Below are positions 34,282-45,917 of a DNA stretch of 64,000 nucleotides, one piece after another. Each line of letters begins with the position of its first letter. Position 1 is the stretch's first letter. The notes under the pieces are model-generated. The model did no database searches, was not told where the DNA came from, and was given only the letters and a program-made list of their open reading frames with translations. The position numbers were made by a program, and so were the translations under genes. Source of the stretch: Anaeramoeba flamelloides (Eukaryota; Metamonada; Anaeramoebidae); assembly GCA_027625915.1 (NCBI GenBank), contig JANTQA010000047.1:1674001-1738000 (forward strand), given 5' to 3'.

Positions 34282-35289
34282 ATGAACTCCAAAATTTGTT
34301 CCAACCCAAACTGCAGATCAACAAAAACACCCAGTTGGAGGCGTGTCAATGGTATTATTTTTTGCAACGCGTGTGCGATTTACGCAAAAAGACATAACGG
34401 CGAGATGAGGCCTGCCAAAAAAAAAAAACCCACCAACACAAATAAAAAAAATAACAAACAAAAGAAATCAAACCAAACAAATAAAAAAAAACTTAAAAAT
34501 CCAAACCACCACAAGAAAAGAAAGTTAACAACAATCAGAACAAAAACAAGAAGAACCGAAAAAACCGATTACCCGGAAGAAATGCAAGATCCCTACGAGT
34601 TACAAAAATTGCATTACGCGGGGAAAAGGATACCACAAAACAAAAAGTTCTTAAACACACATGGTACTCAACAACAAAGAAGAGAAACCCAGAACGAAAA
34701 AAATAAAATCCAAAACCCACAAGAATTTCTCAAAAAAGAAAGCCTCATGGGAAATGAAAATGAAAAAGAAAAAGAAAAAGAAAAAGAAAACGAAAAAGAA
34801 AAAGAAAAATACCAACAGCCATTGTACAAAACTCAAAACGAAGACCAATATGAGGAGCTCGAGAAAAAACTTGAACAAAAAATCAAAAAAAAAAAAAACC
34901 AAACAAAAATTGTCTCAAGGAAACATTCACCACAAAACAGCTCTCAAGAGTTAGAAGAAATGTCAAGGAGCCACAAAACAACATTGCGCGCAGGTGATTG
35001 CGTGGGTATGAGGCTACAAGACGGGTCTGAAATATATGCAATCATCCAGTTGTTTCTCAAAGAAAACCATGGCGAAGGCAATTCCTTCTGCAAGGTCATC
35101 TGGCTAATCCCAAAGATCCAATCCTACAAAACAGATCAGCAAGAATTCAACCCGATGGAATTGTCGCCAAAAGATTTCATTGTTGGCAATGCCGAGCCAC
35201 TGGCACAGCCAGTCAAATGCATTACGCGAAAACTGAATTTCCAGATCGACTTGAAGACGCTCAAACCCCAAAAATTTGACAACAAATAA
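34282..35289 (+). CDS. GATAD1-like GATA zinc-finger protein
   Basis: Intronless, 335 aa. Residues 6-42 form a GATA-type finger: CSNPNC, then TPSWRRVNG, then CNACAIYAKRHNGEMRP. The first Cys pair is spaced C-x4-C rather than the usual C-x2-C. A Lys/Glu/Asn/Gln-rich linker follows (about 45-230), including EKEKEKEKENEKEKEK. The C-terminal domain (about 232-330) reads LRAGDCVGMRLQDGSEIYAI, then VIWLIPKIQS, QEFNPMELSPKDFIVGNAE and CITRKLNF. This matches the order of the GATAD1 (ODAG) C-terminal region: GDVVSV, YYAQI, LTWLIPTLSS, FDPASYIIGPEE. Animal GATAD1 is found with SIN3/KDM5 histone-modifying complexes, so a chromatin role is inferred. TTTTC-rich tracts follow the stop. It has far more G and C than its flanks. 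Confidence 0.85.
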   Translation: MNSKICSNPNCRSTKTPSWRRVNGIIFCNACAIYAKRHNGEMRPAKKKKPTNTNKKNNKQKKSNQTNKKKLKNPNHHKKRKLTTIRTKTRRTEKTDYPEEMQDPYELQKLHYAGKRIPQNKKFLNTHGTQQQRRETQNEKNKIQNPQEFLKKESLMGNENEKEKEKEKENEKEKEKYQQPLYKTQNEDQYEELEKKLEQKIKKKKNQTKIVSRKHSPQNSSQELEEMSRSHKTTLRAGDCVGMRLQDGSEIYAIIQLFLKENHGEGNSFCKVIWLIPKIQSYKTDQQEFNPMELSPKDFIVGNAEPLAQPVKCITRKLNFQIDLKTLKPQKFDNK

Positions 35290-36289
35290 CCCCTTTCTAC
35301 GTTTTGTTTGTTTGTTCATTTCTTTAACGTTTATCTCTTTATTTCTTTTTGATAATCTTTATCTTTTTCTTTTTCTTTTTCCGTTTTAAGAAAATTTTTT
35401 TTTTTCATTGTCGATTTGGAATTTCGGTGAAAAACCAAAAAAAAAAAATTTGTCTTTTAAGCCACTGGTTTAATGATTCTTAATTTTCTTTTCTTTTCTT
35501 TTCTTTTCTTTTTTTTTAAAATTCTCCCTTTCTTTCTGTTTTAAATCAAAAAAAAATTAATAATAACTTTACAAAAAAAATTCTTTCTGTAAAAAACAAG
35601 CTTTTTTTTTTTCTTTCTGATTTTTTTCCTGTTTTTCTTTGCAGACAAACAAAACTATTTGGAAATTTTGAAACAATTACCCTCGCAAATTTGAAAATTT
35701 TCTTTACCCTGTTAATGACATTTATTCAATTAGATCACTCAAGAAATGTGTAAAAATTTGAATTTTTGAAAGGACAAAGTTTTATGGTGAAAACGGTGAA
35801 ATTGTGAATTAAAAAGGTTAGCTCTTGAAAGAGTTTTTATAATCTTAGCTTTAATTGAACCACTTTGAATTTCTTTTTCAAAAAAAATTAGGAACTTTTG
35901 ATAATTCAACTTTTTTAGATTTTACGTTTCTTAGATCCTACCCAAAATTTGTTTTTAATATTTCACAATTTTCTTTTTCAAATCTATAAAGACAAAACAA
36001 TTACCCAAACTGTTCTAAATATTTTTTCATAGTTACTTTAGAGGTTTATAATGTTATCAAATTTGAATTTGTACTTGAAAACCCCTTAAAGTCTTTTATT
36101 TTTTCAATTTTAAGGGTCGTGTTGTTACGGTAAAAAATAATTTTTAGAAATGGAAAAAGAAAAAATTTATTAATTTTTAAGAGTCCGTAATAACCAGTAA
36201 AAAGCCAATCAACATGTAAAGTGTGACCGATCTCTCAAAAAATCAACAATTGAAAAAATGGGACATTTTTCGATAAAAGTGCCCAAGAT
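35290..36289. other. 3' flank of the GATAD1-like gene
   Basis: TTTTC-type pyrimidine tracts lie at 35346-35388 and 35488-35515. Otherwise no gene is seen. Confidence 0.5.
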
Positions 36290-37260
36290 AGAATTCTATT
36301 TCCAATTAGAATCGAGAGAATATTTGAGAATTATAATTTTGAAAACAGCTATGTTAGTTTTGAAGTATCAATCTTTTGGTTCTTTTTGAGATCTAGACGA
36401 TTTTTTTTTAATTTTTTTTCGTTTCTGAAATGAGTTATTCTTATCTCAATGAGGTTGCATAAGCCTTACTTTGTTAAATTTAGAGTGGCTTAATATAACA
36501 ACTACAAATTAAACGACATTCCAAAAATTTGGACACAGTCTAAAACTGTTGAAAGAATAATAAGGCTACATTTTTTCATTCTATTTGTGAATAATTTTGA
36601 TTTTACAAAACTATTTCATTTTGAGTCATTTTTGTTCTGTTTTCATTTCTTTTTTTCCCGTTCTATAATCTTTTTCGTTAGATCTAGAAATTTTTTTCAA
36701 TGATTGATAGAAAGTCAGTGTTTAGTTTATTAAATAGGAAAATCCCATACAATTTGTTGTGTGGTATCTTATCATTTGATCATTCGACAATTGTTGGTGA
36801 AATTTCAACAAATTTACCAATACATTTTTTTTTTACTTTTTTCAATATTTTGGACACACCAATTTTTTTTTTTTTGATTTATATTTTTTTCTTTTATTTG
36901 GATGCAAATGATTACTTTTAAAAACAACAATAATCAGGAACTTACATGTTGTTTGATATTACTTTTAGAAAAATATAATAAATTGAGTTTTGTTTTGCCT
37001 ATTTTTGATTTTATTTGTGTGCTTCCAAATTTTTGGAATGGGGTTTAGATCAAATCGAATTAAATTGATTGTGTACTTTTAAAAAACAATTTCCTCCAAA
37101 ATTAAGAAATTTAAATATCAGAAAGATAAAATTAGAAACAATAAAATGAGTGATTATTTTTTTTGTAATTATTGAAAAGTTGATTACTTTAAACTTTTTT
37201 TTGCTAGAATTTTTACCCCAATGAGATTTGATTATTTTTTATTGTTTTGAGTTTTTTGAA
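36290..37260. repeat. Family D element, copy D1, split by C4
   Basis: The left part (TTTTGAAAACAGCTATGTTAG, GAAATGAGTTATTC) and the right part (CAAATCGAATTAAATTGATT) match D2 at about 45370-45780, where they are nearly adjacent. Outer ends are approximate. Confidence 0.65.
36510..37047. repeat. Family C element, copy C4, nested in D1
   Basis: 538 bp. It starts TAAACGACATTCCAAAAATT and ends TTTTGGAATGGGGTTTA. The core holds GGTGAAATTTCAACAAATTTA. TA lies at both boundaries. The short ORF inside it is not a gene. Confidence 0.82.
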
Positions 37261-40200
37261 TTGAGTATACTCTTTAATTTTTTTTTTTCGATATTTGAAT
37301 TTTGATTTTTAGAATTGAAAATACTTATCAACTTTTTTTTTATAATTGAATTTTTTCCCCAATGAGAACCATGATTTTTTTTTTATGTTATTTGAGTTTT
37401 GCAAATCACAAGAAGTGGAATAACATAATACCTGTTTGAGTTTCAAGTTGCAACATATTTATGCAATGAAATCCATGGGAAGTGACAAGAGTATTAATAG
37501 AAAGGTATATTTAATTTATTTTTTTATTTAATGTTATGAACTCAAAAAATTTTTTTATCCAATTTCTTCAGAATGAAAAATTTTTTTGTAAAAAAAAGTT
37601 AAAGAACAAAATATAACAACTTTTTCTTAAGTGAGTCAGAACATGTTTAAAAATATAAAGATGAAAAAAATTATGGAACAAAGATCATTTGAATATCACA
37701 TGATATATAAACTTTGAAATCAGAGTATCATTCATTTATCTTTTTGTGAAATGAATCAAAGTGAATAAGAATTAAATTAATCTTTTTTAAATTTTTTGAA
37801 CAATTTTTTTTGATAAAATTTCGGGTATAATTAGATGATATTTTAAATCTTGAAATGTGTTCCTGTTAATACTAGAAATAATCTTTAAATAAAACATAGA
37901 AATTAGACACTAGAAGAGATGTATTTTGGACAATTTTTTTTTTCTTAAATAATAAACAAGAAAGAACATCTTACTAGAACACGTTTTAAAATCATAGATC
38001 AAACATTTCAATTTTCAAGAAAAGTGTTTTCTCCAAGAAATTTCTTCTTTATCTTATTAATTATCGAAAATAAATTAGAGATCGCCTTGTTGTCTCACCC
38101 ATTAACTATTAATTATTATTTATAATAAACATTTTTTTATAAATTTGTTTTAAAATTCTCTTTTTATATATTTTGATAAAAATAAATATAATAAAAAATG
38201 ATTTTTTTATGATTAAAAGAATAATATTCATTTAAGATAATCCAAAAAACAACTAAAAAAACCAAACTAACATTAAAAGAAAATATTAGAAATAATAGAC
38301 AACTGTATTCATAATTTTTTGAATTTTCTAATTAAATATAATATAAATAATTATCAAATCAATCAAATAAATCCAAAAAAACTTTATTATGAAGAGAATT
38401 TCTAAAAAATATCCATTTTTTCTGAACGAAAACTAGAATTCAAAAATTTTAAATCGAGAGACATAATTATTTTGTTTTTTACAATTTGATAAACTTTAAA
38501 TAATTTAGTTTAAATTAAACAAATATATCAAAGAATATTTTTCTGAACAAGTATTTACAAATATTATTTCTTTCTATATAAAATTCATTCCCAAAATATG
38601 GAAGCAACACAAATCAAAAATAGGATCAAAATCTTAATTTATTGTATTTTCAGATCTATTGTTAAGGGTTAAGATACAATCACTTATTCTGTTAAAGAGT
38701 AAATTTTCAAATTACTAAATTCATTTCTCCTAATTCAAAGAATTTCTAAATATACACAGCAATTAGTTGAATTTTAAACTCAATTTAGTTTTCTAAAATA
38801 GGGTAAAGATTCTATAAAAAAGAGAAAGAAAAAAAAAAGCAAAAAACACAAAATTGTTTGTATTTTTCTAAACATAATATTAAATTAGGTTAAAGTTAGA
38901 CAACATACAAGTAATCGTAGGTAATCATTTTTATCCAAAATAAAGAAAAAAAAAAATAAAAACGAAAAAAAACAGTGTTCCTTGCATGATGAAACAAACA
39001 GAAAAAAAAAAAATTCATTGGAAAATATGTTGGAATTGTACTATATTCATTCATCAATCAAATGATTAGATATAATTAACCAATTAATGTGTTTTTTCTA
39101 TCTTACAAAATCAAAATTTACCTTTTATCAATCAGAAAAAAAAAAAATCATATAAAACTAAATAAATTCCAAGACTAGTAATAAATAAAATGAAAACAAA
39201 AAATGTGAAAAACAAATATTAAAAAATGGTTTATTTTGGAAAAATCAATATTATTTCCAAATTAATTGTAAGTAGATGTTTTTAAGATTTTTCTTAACTG
39301 TGTTATATAACAAATTTTTAAATATATTTTGGATTGTAATAAATTATTTTTTAATTTTCTAAATTTTCAATTAACTCAAAATCCGAGTTATTTTTATCAA
39401 CATTAGTATATTGTAAATTCTCAAATTTCTCTTTACTCTTTAACTGATTAAAATTTTAAAATTTTCTAAGAATGATATTTCATATTATCTATTGCAAAAA
39501 ATAATTTCTATTGTAAAATCAAAAATTGAACTTTTGTTTATAACATGAAACAGCAAATTATAATAAAAAACCCACAATAGAATAAAATTTTAAAGGATTT
39601 TTTGAAAAACAAAATCAAGGGGATATTTTTTCATTCTTTAGTAATTATTATGGAGATTAAACCTTGTTTTTAAAAAATTTTTCAGATCAAAAAAAGAAAA
39701 AAAATGATCAACAATTTCCATCCAAAAAAAAATATCATATAAAATCGAGATTAGAAAATACAAATAAATTTTATTAATGTAACAACTTACATACAAACAA
39801 GTTGAATTGCTATTAAGAATTAATAAATGGTTGTTGATGGTTTTGTAAATGTAAATATTTTTATGAGAATTAAGTTTAATAAAGATATTTTAAATTAAAT
39901 TTACCAGCTTTTTTTTTAGAAATATCTTATATCTTTTTCATTCCCTGGTGTTTTTTTAATTCTAGAGAATTATCTTTCGAGTTAATAAAATTCATTTTAT
40001 ATTTTACTTCGAATTACATTGTGGTTTTTTCACAGAAGTGCTTGATCCATAAATAATTTTTTTTTATTCAACAAATAAAAATAATTTTCAATTTCAGTTA
40101 CACAAAGTAACTCATATTTATCAGAGTAAAATAGAAACAATTTAACTTGTCTACAATCGAAACAAAAGTACATTCTGATTTGTTAGATCTTCATTTAAAT

Positions 40201-40273
40201 GATCCATTCTTGAGTGATTTAAGAAATCATTTTTTTAAATTTTGTTAATACTTTGGTAACAGTTTTAACACAA
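37261..40273. other. Intergenic with decayed repeats
   Basis: Holds a worn family C copy at about 38594-39110 (GGAAGCAACACAAATCAAAAA, then GGAAAATATGTTGGAATT) and a partial family K copy at about 39640-39930 (ATCATATAAAATCGAGATTAG). No gene is seen. The last 200 bp should include the NC2-alpha promoter. Confidence 0.45.
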
Positions 40274-41114
40274 ATGAGCAAACGTGAACCTAGAAAAAGT
40301 ACAATCAAAAAATTTAAAACAAAGTTTCCAGCAGTATGTGATTTGTCATTCTTACTTTTTCTTCAAAAAAGATCTTTTTCGAATGGTTTTTGTTTTTGTT
40401 TATTTTTATTTATTTTTAATAATCTTTTTGTTTTCTAATTTTTGTTGATTAATCCCTTTTCAATTTAGTCAAAAATCAAAAAAATTATGCACTCGAATGA
40501 AGAAATTGGGAAAGTGTCTAACATTTCAATTGCTCTTGTGTGTATGTATTAAACCAACTTTTTATTTCTATGTTTTTTTTTCTATTTTTGTTTTTCTTTC
40601 CTTTCATCAAAAAGAAAGGAAAAAAAAAAAAAAAAACGAATGTTCAATTAAGAACAACAACATTCCTCTGACAAAACAAGAAGAGTGTGTCACTTTTTTT
40701 TGTTGTTCATCCAAAAACCAAACCCAATCTCAAAATATCTTTTCCAAAATAATTGTATCAAAAAACTCAAAAATCAAAAAACAAAAAAAAAAAAAATAAC
40801 AAAAATTTCTTTCTTCTCGATCCAATGATCGATTAGCAATAAGTGCAGAATTGTTTCTCAAAGACTTAATTGAAAATTCAACAACCACAGTCAAGGAAAG
40901 AAAAATATTGAATGTTGACTCCTTGATAAATTGTATTGAAACTAACCAAAATTTTGATTTTCTGATTCCAATCACAAAAAAATTCAGAAAAAAACAATTA
41001 AATTCCCAAAAAGAAAAGGAAAAAGAAAAACAAAACAACAAACGAAGAAAAACAAATAACCATAATTCATCAAAACAAAATTCAAATTCTGTAACAAAAG
41101 AACAAAAGAATTAA
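40274..41114 (+). CDS. NC2-alpha (DRAP1/Bur6), histone-fold transcription cofactor
   Basis: Alpha subunit of negative cofactor 2. NC2 alpha and beta pair through histone folds and clamp TBP on promoters. Three exons join in phase: 40274-40333, 40469-40541 and 40837-41114, giving 136 aa. The alignment to DRAP1 is clear: TKFPASKIKKIMHSNEEIGK in helix 1 to loop, SIALVSISAELFLKDLIENS across helix 2, and VDSLINCIETNQNFDFL in the C-terminal helix. The tail is basic and low complexity (KEKEKEKQNNKRRK). Both donors are GTATGT. The exon 2/3 joint restores the family's spacing before ELF exactly. CHRAC/POLE-type H2A-like subunits are the main alternative. The RIKKIM...DEEIGKV signature favours NC2-alpha. 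Confidence 0.88.
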
Positions 41115-43212
41115 ATTACTTTTAGATATGATTTTGATTTTGGGTTGATCAAGTATTTATTAATTTTTTTTTTTAGTTATTTATTGATTTATCTATTCTA
41201 TAATCTTTTTACTAATAAAATTATTAAACTTATTTAAACAGTTGGTATAGATATAATATTTTTTATTTTTTTTTTTTTTATATACATTTTTGATTCTCTA
41301 ATTTTAGAAATTTCACTTTCATCCAATTTTTTCTATGCCCATCATTTTTGTATTGGATGAATTAGAATTGTAGTTATTGACTTAAAATCCAATTCCAATA
41401 AAGAAGTACTTTGGAAATGTAGAAACAAACAATTATTTCTTAGTTTCTTTGTGTTGCTATTTTTCAAACTTGAACAACCCCTTTTTAATCTTTAGTCAGA
41501 AACAAACTATTTCAAAAGAATCCAAAATTAAGTTTACACCAAAATTACACACTACAATCACATTTTGCAAATATCTATATTTACAAAGGAAATAATTGTG
41601 TCATTTCCCAATTGTAAAGTCTTTGATTTATCTTAGTGAAAATAAACAAAATTAGTAAAGCTTGTTTTTTTTAAAAATAGAAATACTAATTTTTACTTTC
41701 AAATTATGAAGAAAATTTGTTTATTCAAGCTCAGATTAAGAAGGACTTTTTTCAGGAACGTGGAATTGATTTTTTTTTTTTTTTTTTAATTTCTCTCAGT
41801 ATCTAGATTAGTCAGCTCAATCTTGAACACATAAAGAAATAAAAATTAATTCTTTTAAAAGGTACTTTTCAACATGATCGCTTTCGGTAGAAATTCTTTT
41901 TCTTCGAGGTGGTAAGTTAAAAAAAATTTTTTTTTAATGCCTTACTTAATTGAGAATTTAATGACAACCAATTAATGTGCATACTTTTACTAATAATTCT
42001 TACTGTGTTTGATTGATGTGCCTTGGGATTGTTTATTTTTTAAAAATTTTGCATCTTCAATCAGGTATTTTACAAAAAAGTTGAAGAGATTTTAGTTTCT
42101 TGATGAAATTAGTGTTTCGTTCCAGGATCATATGAAGTGTAGTTAGAATTGGTTAAGCGCGTTCCTTTGTTAAATGCATGTGTGTGCTTATTTAATCATT
42201 GTTATTGTTTCTGTGTTTTTATCTTACAAGAATTATCAATTTTTTCGATATCTTTCTGAGTTAAATTAAAAATCTCTATTCAATATAGTAATTAAGGCAA
42301 GATGACTAGGTTTAAAAAGATGAATTCTGAGCTATTTGATAATCTTTCATTAGTTTGTGTGTACATAAATAACTCGAAAAATTATTTTTGGCTTTAGCTT
42401 TTGCTTTTGCTTTTCGAGTTCCTTTCTTTTTTTTTTGGTAAGACATAAGCCTTTTTTTTTGTTTTGTTTTCGAAAGGAACAAAAATTGAAAAAATAAATT
42501 AGTACGATTAGTCATCTAATTTTTGTTTTTATGGTCTGAATATTGAGAATATTATTGGTTTCGTGTTTCTTGTTTCGTTAATTCACATTAAAAAGAGGTT
42601 TATTTATTGTATTTGATTTTTGATCGACCAAAAAAAGCGCTTTAGTTTATTTTTGTTGTTACAGATAGAGATATTTTATTTTGACGGTATTGGTAATTTT
42701 GTTCAAAATTTTGATGGTACCAGATAGTAAAGTTGAGTTTTTTTATGTATTTATATTTTTAAACTTTGTTGTACTCATTGTTTCGTAGTAAGAAAAAAAG
42801 TTTATTTTTATTATTGTTTTATTTTTGTAAAGATGAGATTCAACAAAAGTACTTCCTGTGTGACTGAAACTCTAAATTTTATTTAGGGTTTTTTATTCTT
42901 GGTATGACTTTGGAGAGATTATAACTCATATAATAACTATTCTTTAAAAATTGAGTAAGAAAAATTTATTGTGAATGTAAGCTTCGAAAAATCGTATGAT
43001 AATATGTATTATTAAAAAAGTTATTAGATTTTTGGATATTTGTTAAGTTTGTTGGTAAAGATAAGTTGGTTGTTTTGTTTTTGCAACCAGTATTTGTTTT
43101 TATGTTATTATATAATTTGAAATATGTAAGATAAATATATATTTTTTTTTTATCTTCTCATGATATTTTAAATTTATATATTAATCAATTGAAAAAGAAC
43201 CTTTTAAATATC
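41115..43212. other. Intergenic before tRNA-Ala
   Basis: About 2.1 kb, T- and G-leaning on the plus strand. It contains one possible small minus-strand ORF (42312-42515) and a few coding-like f ragments too short to join. No clear repeat family member. Confidence 0.4.
42312..42515 (-). CDS. Possible small basic protein, unknown
   Basis: 67-codon ATG-to-TAA frame on the minus strand. The protein begins MTNRTNLFFQFLFLSKTKQ and contains KAKAKAKAK encoded by varied codons (GCA, GCT, GCC). No domain is recognised, and it may be chance. Supporting signs are codon variety and the presence of both start and stop. Confidence 0.25.
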   Translation of the reverse strand: MTNRTNLFFQFLFLSKTKQKKRLMSYQKKKKGTRKAKAKAKAKNNFSSYLCTHKLMKDYQIAQNSSF

Positions 43213-43284
43213 GGGTAAATAGCGAAGTGGTATCGCGTCTCATTTGCATTGAGGAGGCCCGGAGTTCGATTCTCCGTTTATCCA
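43213..43284 (+). tRNA. tRNA-Ala (anticodon UGC)
   Basis: 72 nt without an intron. The acceptor stem is GGGTAAA/TTTATCC with the G3-U70 pair that marks alanine tRNAs, and the discriminator base is A. The D-arm region is TAGCGAAGTGGTATCGC. Anticodon stem TCTCA/TGAGG encloses the loop TTTGCAT, so the anticodon is TGC, reading GCA. The T-arm is CGGAGTTCGATTCTCCG. CCA is not encoded, as expected for a eukaryotic nuclear gene. A T run follows from about 43291 and fits a Pol III terminator. Confidence 0.95.
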
Positions 43285-43576
43285 ATAACTTTTTTTTATT
43301 TTTTTTATTTGTGTAGCTTTTCTACTTTAAGATACTCAATAGCAAACAACACAAAATTAAAAATTATATTTTATCTATCAATTGGATAAAGTGAATAAAA
43401 ATTTTTTTCTTCTGTTTTTTTTCCTTTTATAATTTTCTACCCCTTTTTGAAAATCATATTTTAAAAAAAAAAATAATTCAACAAAAAAAGAAATAACTTT
43501 GTAAATCTGTTTCAAATCATAATTTTCACACCAACTGATCATGTGTTTTGGTTTTAAAGAGACATCAAAAAATTAA

Positions 43577-44615
43577 GATTTACAACCCCATAAAATTGAA
43601 AAAGAGATTATCTGTGTATAATTAGCGTGGAAACTTGTTATTTTCGTTATTAGGTGATGGATCCTCAGCTTAATATCAGTTTAAATAGTCTTTCAAATAG
43701 ACAATTATTGAAAATTTATTTTTTTTTTTTTCCGAAATATGAATTTATGAGTATAAGACTAATTGGATAGTAGTTAAGTTATAAAAAAAGTGATTTTTGA
43801 GTATTAATCGAAAGTTTTATTTAGGTTTGATTTTATTTGGTACAGTGGTGGAAATAACCTGTTCAGAGAACCTTTAACCCATTACTAAAATTTAACTCGT
43901 GTTTTTTTTTTTCAGACTTGGGTATTGGAAGACCAGAAATCACTAATAGATTCTTGGTTCAGAACCAAATTGACTTTAGAGGTTAGATCTTTGATTAATC
44001 AAAATGGCTCAATTATATTAAATGTTTTTGTTTCAAAAATTTCATCATATTTACAAAATTTGTGAGATTAAATGATTTTTTTATAAAAATTCAAAAAATG
44101 AAATTATTCTCATTATTTTGTCAAAAAATAACATTTTAATCTTCCAGTATCTTCATAATTCTTTTTTAAAATTTATTTAAAGAACCCTATTTCTTGTTTA
44201 TATACTGTTTCCACCCCATTGATTTGTTTCTTTTATTTCTAGAGTCAGCCAATATTTTTTGCATGAGTTAAATTTTAGTAATGGGTTAAAATAAAAAACA
44301 CGGGTTAGTTACACAACTATACTTTTCAAAAATGTATTTTTTATTTTTTGTAATTGGGTTGAAAAGGGAAATCTGAATTTCAATTAAAAACCCAAAAATC
44401 ACATTTTTTTATTAATTATCCACCTTCTTATTTGTCTTTTAATCATCAATTCATTATTTCGGAAAAAAAAAAATAAATTGTCAACAGTTGTCTTTTTGGA
44501 CCACTATCATAATTTATACCAAGTCCAAGATCTATCATCTAAGAACCAAAATAACATGTTGCCACGCCAATGATAACAGATAATCTCTTTTTCAAATTTC
44601 AGGGATTGTTATCTT
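43577..44615. repeat. Family A element, copy A3, split by B2
   Basis: Left arm about 43577-43840 and right arm about 44340-44615, mirrored and matching A2 (GATTTACAACCCCATAAAATT; reverse end CAGGGATTGTTATCTT). TTAA precedes the left end. A family B element fills the centre. Confidence 0.8.
43855..44307. repeat. Family B element, copy B2, nested in A3
   Basis: 453 bp, ends TAACCTG and GGGTTA. It has the AACCCATTACTAAAATTTAA terminal block on both sides. It lacks the C insertion of B1 and carries one internal segment in opposite orientation to B1. Confidence 0.82.
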
Positions 44616-44642
44616 GAAGGGAAAAACAATTACTCTAATATA

Positions 44643-45239
44643 AGGTATTTCCAAAAAAGTGGGGAATTTTTTTTTACTTTTCATAAAAAATCATCTTTGT
44701 TAGTGAAAGTATTCATTAATTGACATTACCGAATTAAGTATTAATATCGATTGAATAAATGGCTAAGGTATTTATTTCAAAATATGTTGGATGAAAATAT
44801 TTCCAAAAAAATGAAAAAAAAAAAATAGCACTTTTTTTGGTGAAAACAAGGTAACAACCAATTTCAATAAAAAACTGAAAATATGGATTGGACACAAATG
44901 ATTTTTTAAACAATAAAATGCAGTTATATGTTTTTAATTCTATTTGAAATTTTTTTGAGATTAAACAATTTTTGAAAACTGTTTTTTCAAATAAAAAGAC
45001 AATAATAAACACCAATTTTCACCCCAAAAAATATCAGATAAAATCGAGATCAGAAATTTAAATATCTATCCTATATTTTTTTAAAACAATACTAAGAAAT
45101 AAATTGAATTATTGTAAAGAATCAATCAATGGTTGTTAATGATTTTAAATGTTTAAATACCTTTTTAAAGATTGAGTTTAAAAGATATATTTTACAATAA
45201 ATTTTCCCCACTTTATTGGAAATAGCTTATACTTTGTTT
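44643..45239. repeat. Family K element, copy K2
   Basis: About 600 bp, starts AGGTATTTCCAAAAAAGTGG and ends CCACTTTATTGGAAATAGC. It is the inverted counterpart of K1. The minus-strand ORF inside it is repeat sequence, not a gene. Confidence 0.82.
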
Positions 45240-45369
45240 TAAATGTAAAAAAATTTATGTAAATTTTTACAATTTACTACTACAAATTAAAAACTAACCA
45301 GTATGTAGTACAAATAATCTCCCAAAATCTAAAATCAAAAATAAGGCATTTTGATAAAAAAATACCAAA

Positions 45370-45780
45370 GATAAAAACTAGTTTTCCAATTTAAATAGTT
45401 ATCATTTTGAAAACAACTGTGTTAGTTTTGAATTGTTATTCTTTGGCACTTTTTGAGTTCTCAGAGTTTTTTTTTATCTATTTTCCAAATGAGTTATTTT
45501 TTCTCAAGAATCTTAGCAAATCCCGACTTTGTAAAATTTAGAGGATTACAAAAGAATCACACAACAGACTAAATCGAATTAATTTGATTATGTCATTTAC
45601 GAAAACAATTTCTTTTAAATTGAAGATATTCAACTCTTGGTAATTTAACATAAAGAAAAAAATGATTTTTTATTTTTAAATTTTGATTTTTTGAACTTAA
45701 GATCTCTTTGGAACAATTTTTCATCGTTGAATTTTTTGTCAAAGAGATCTAATGAATTTTTTTTTTTATTTGATTTTTTT
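45370..45780. repeat. Family D element, copy D2 (empty site for C4)
   Basis: Matches D1 on both sides of its family C insertion (GAAAACAACTGTGTTAG; TAAATCGAATTAATTTGATT) without the insertion. Outer limits are approximate. Confidence 0.6.
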
Positions 45781-45845
45781 CATTGATAAATTTTTTTAAA
45801 CCTTTTTTAGGTTAATTTGAATTTTTTGTTATTTGAGATCCATTT

Positions 45846-45847
<2 letters not shown>

Positions 45848-45913
<66 letters not shown>
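45848..45913. repeat. (TA)n microsatellite, about 66 bp
   Basis: An unbroken TA run. The ORF read across it (Tyr-Ile repeats) is an artefact. Confidence 0.95.

Positions 45914-45917
<4 letters not shown>

Noticed and set aside
34651-34902. Minus-strand Phe-rich ORF
   Set aside because: Antisense of the Lys/Glu linker of the GATAD1-like protein.
36700-36921. 73-codon ORF
   Set aside because: Core of the family C element C4. The same reasoning applies as for 5254-5487.
41873-41930. Possible first exon (MIAFGRNSFSSR) with a GTAAGT donor
   Set aside because: No downstream exon could be joined in phase within the next kilobase.
44734-45015. 93-codon minus-strand ORF
   Set aside because: Internal to element K2. 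The matching part of K1 does not keep the frame.
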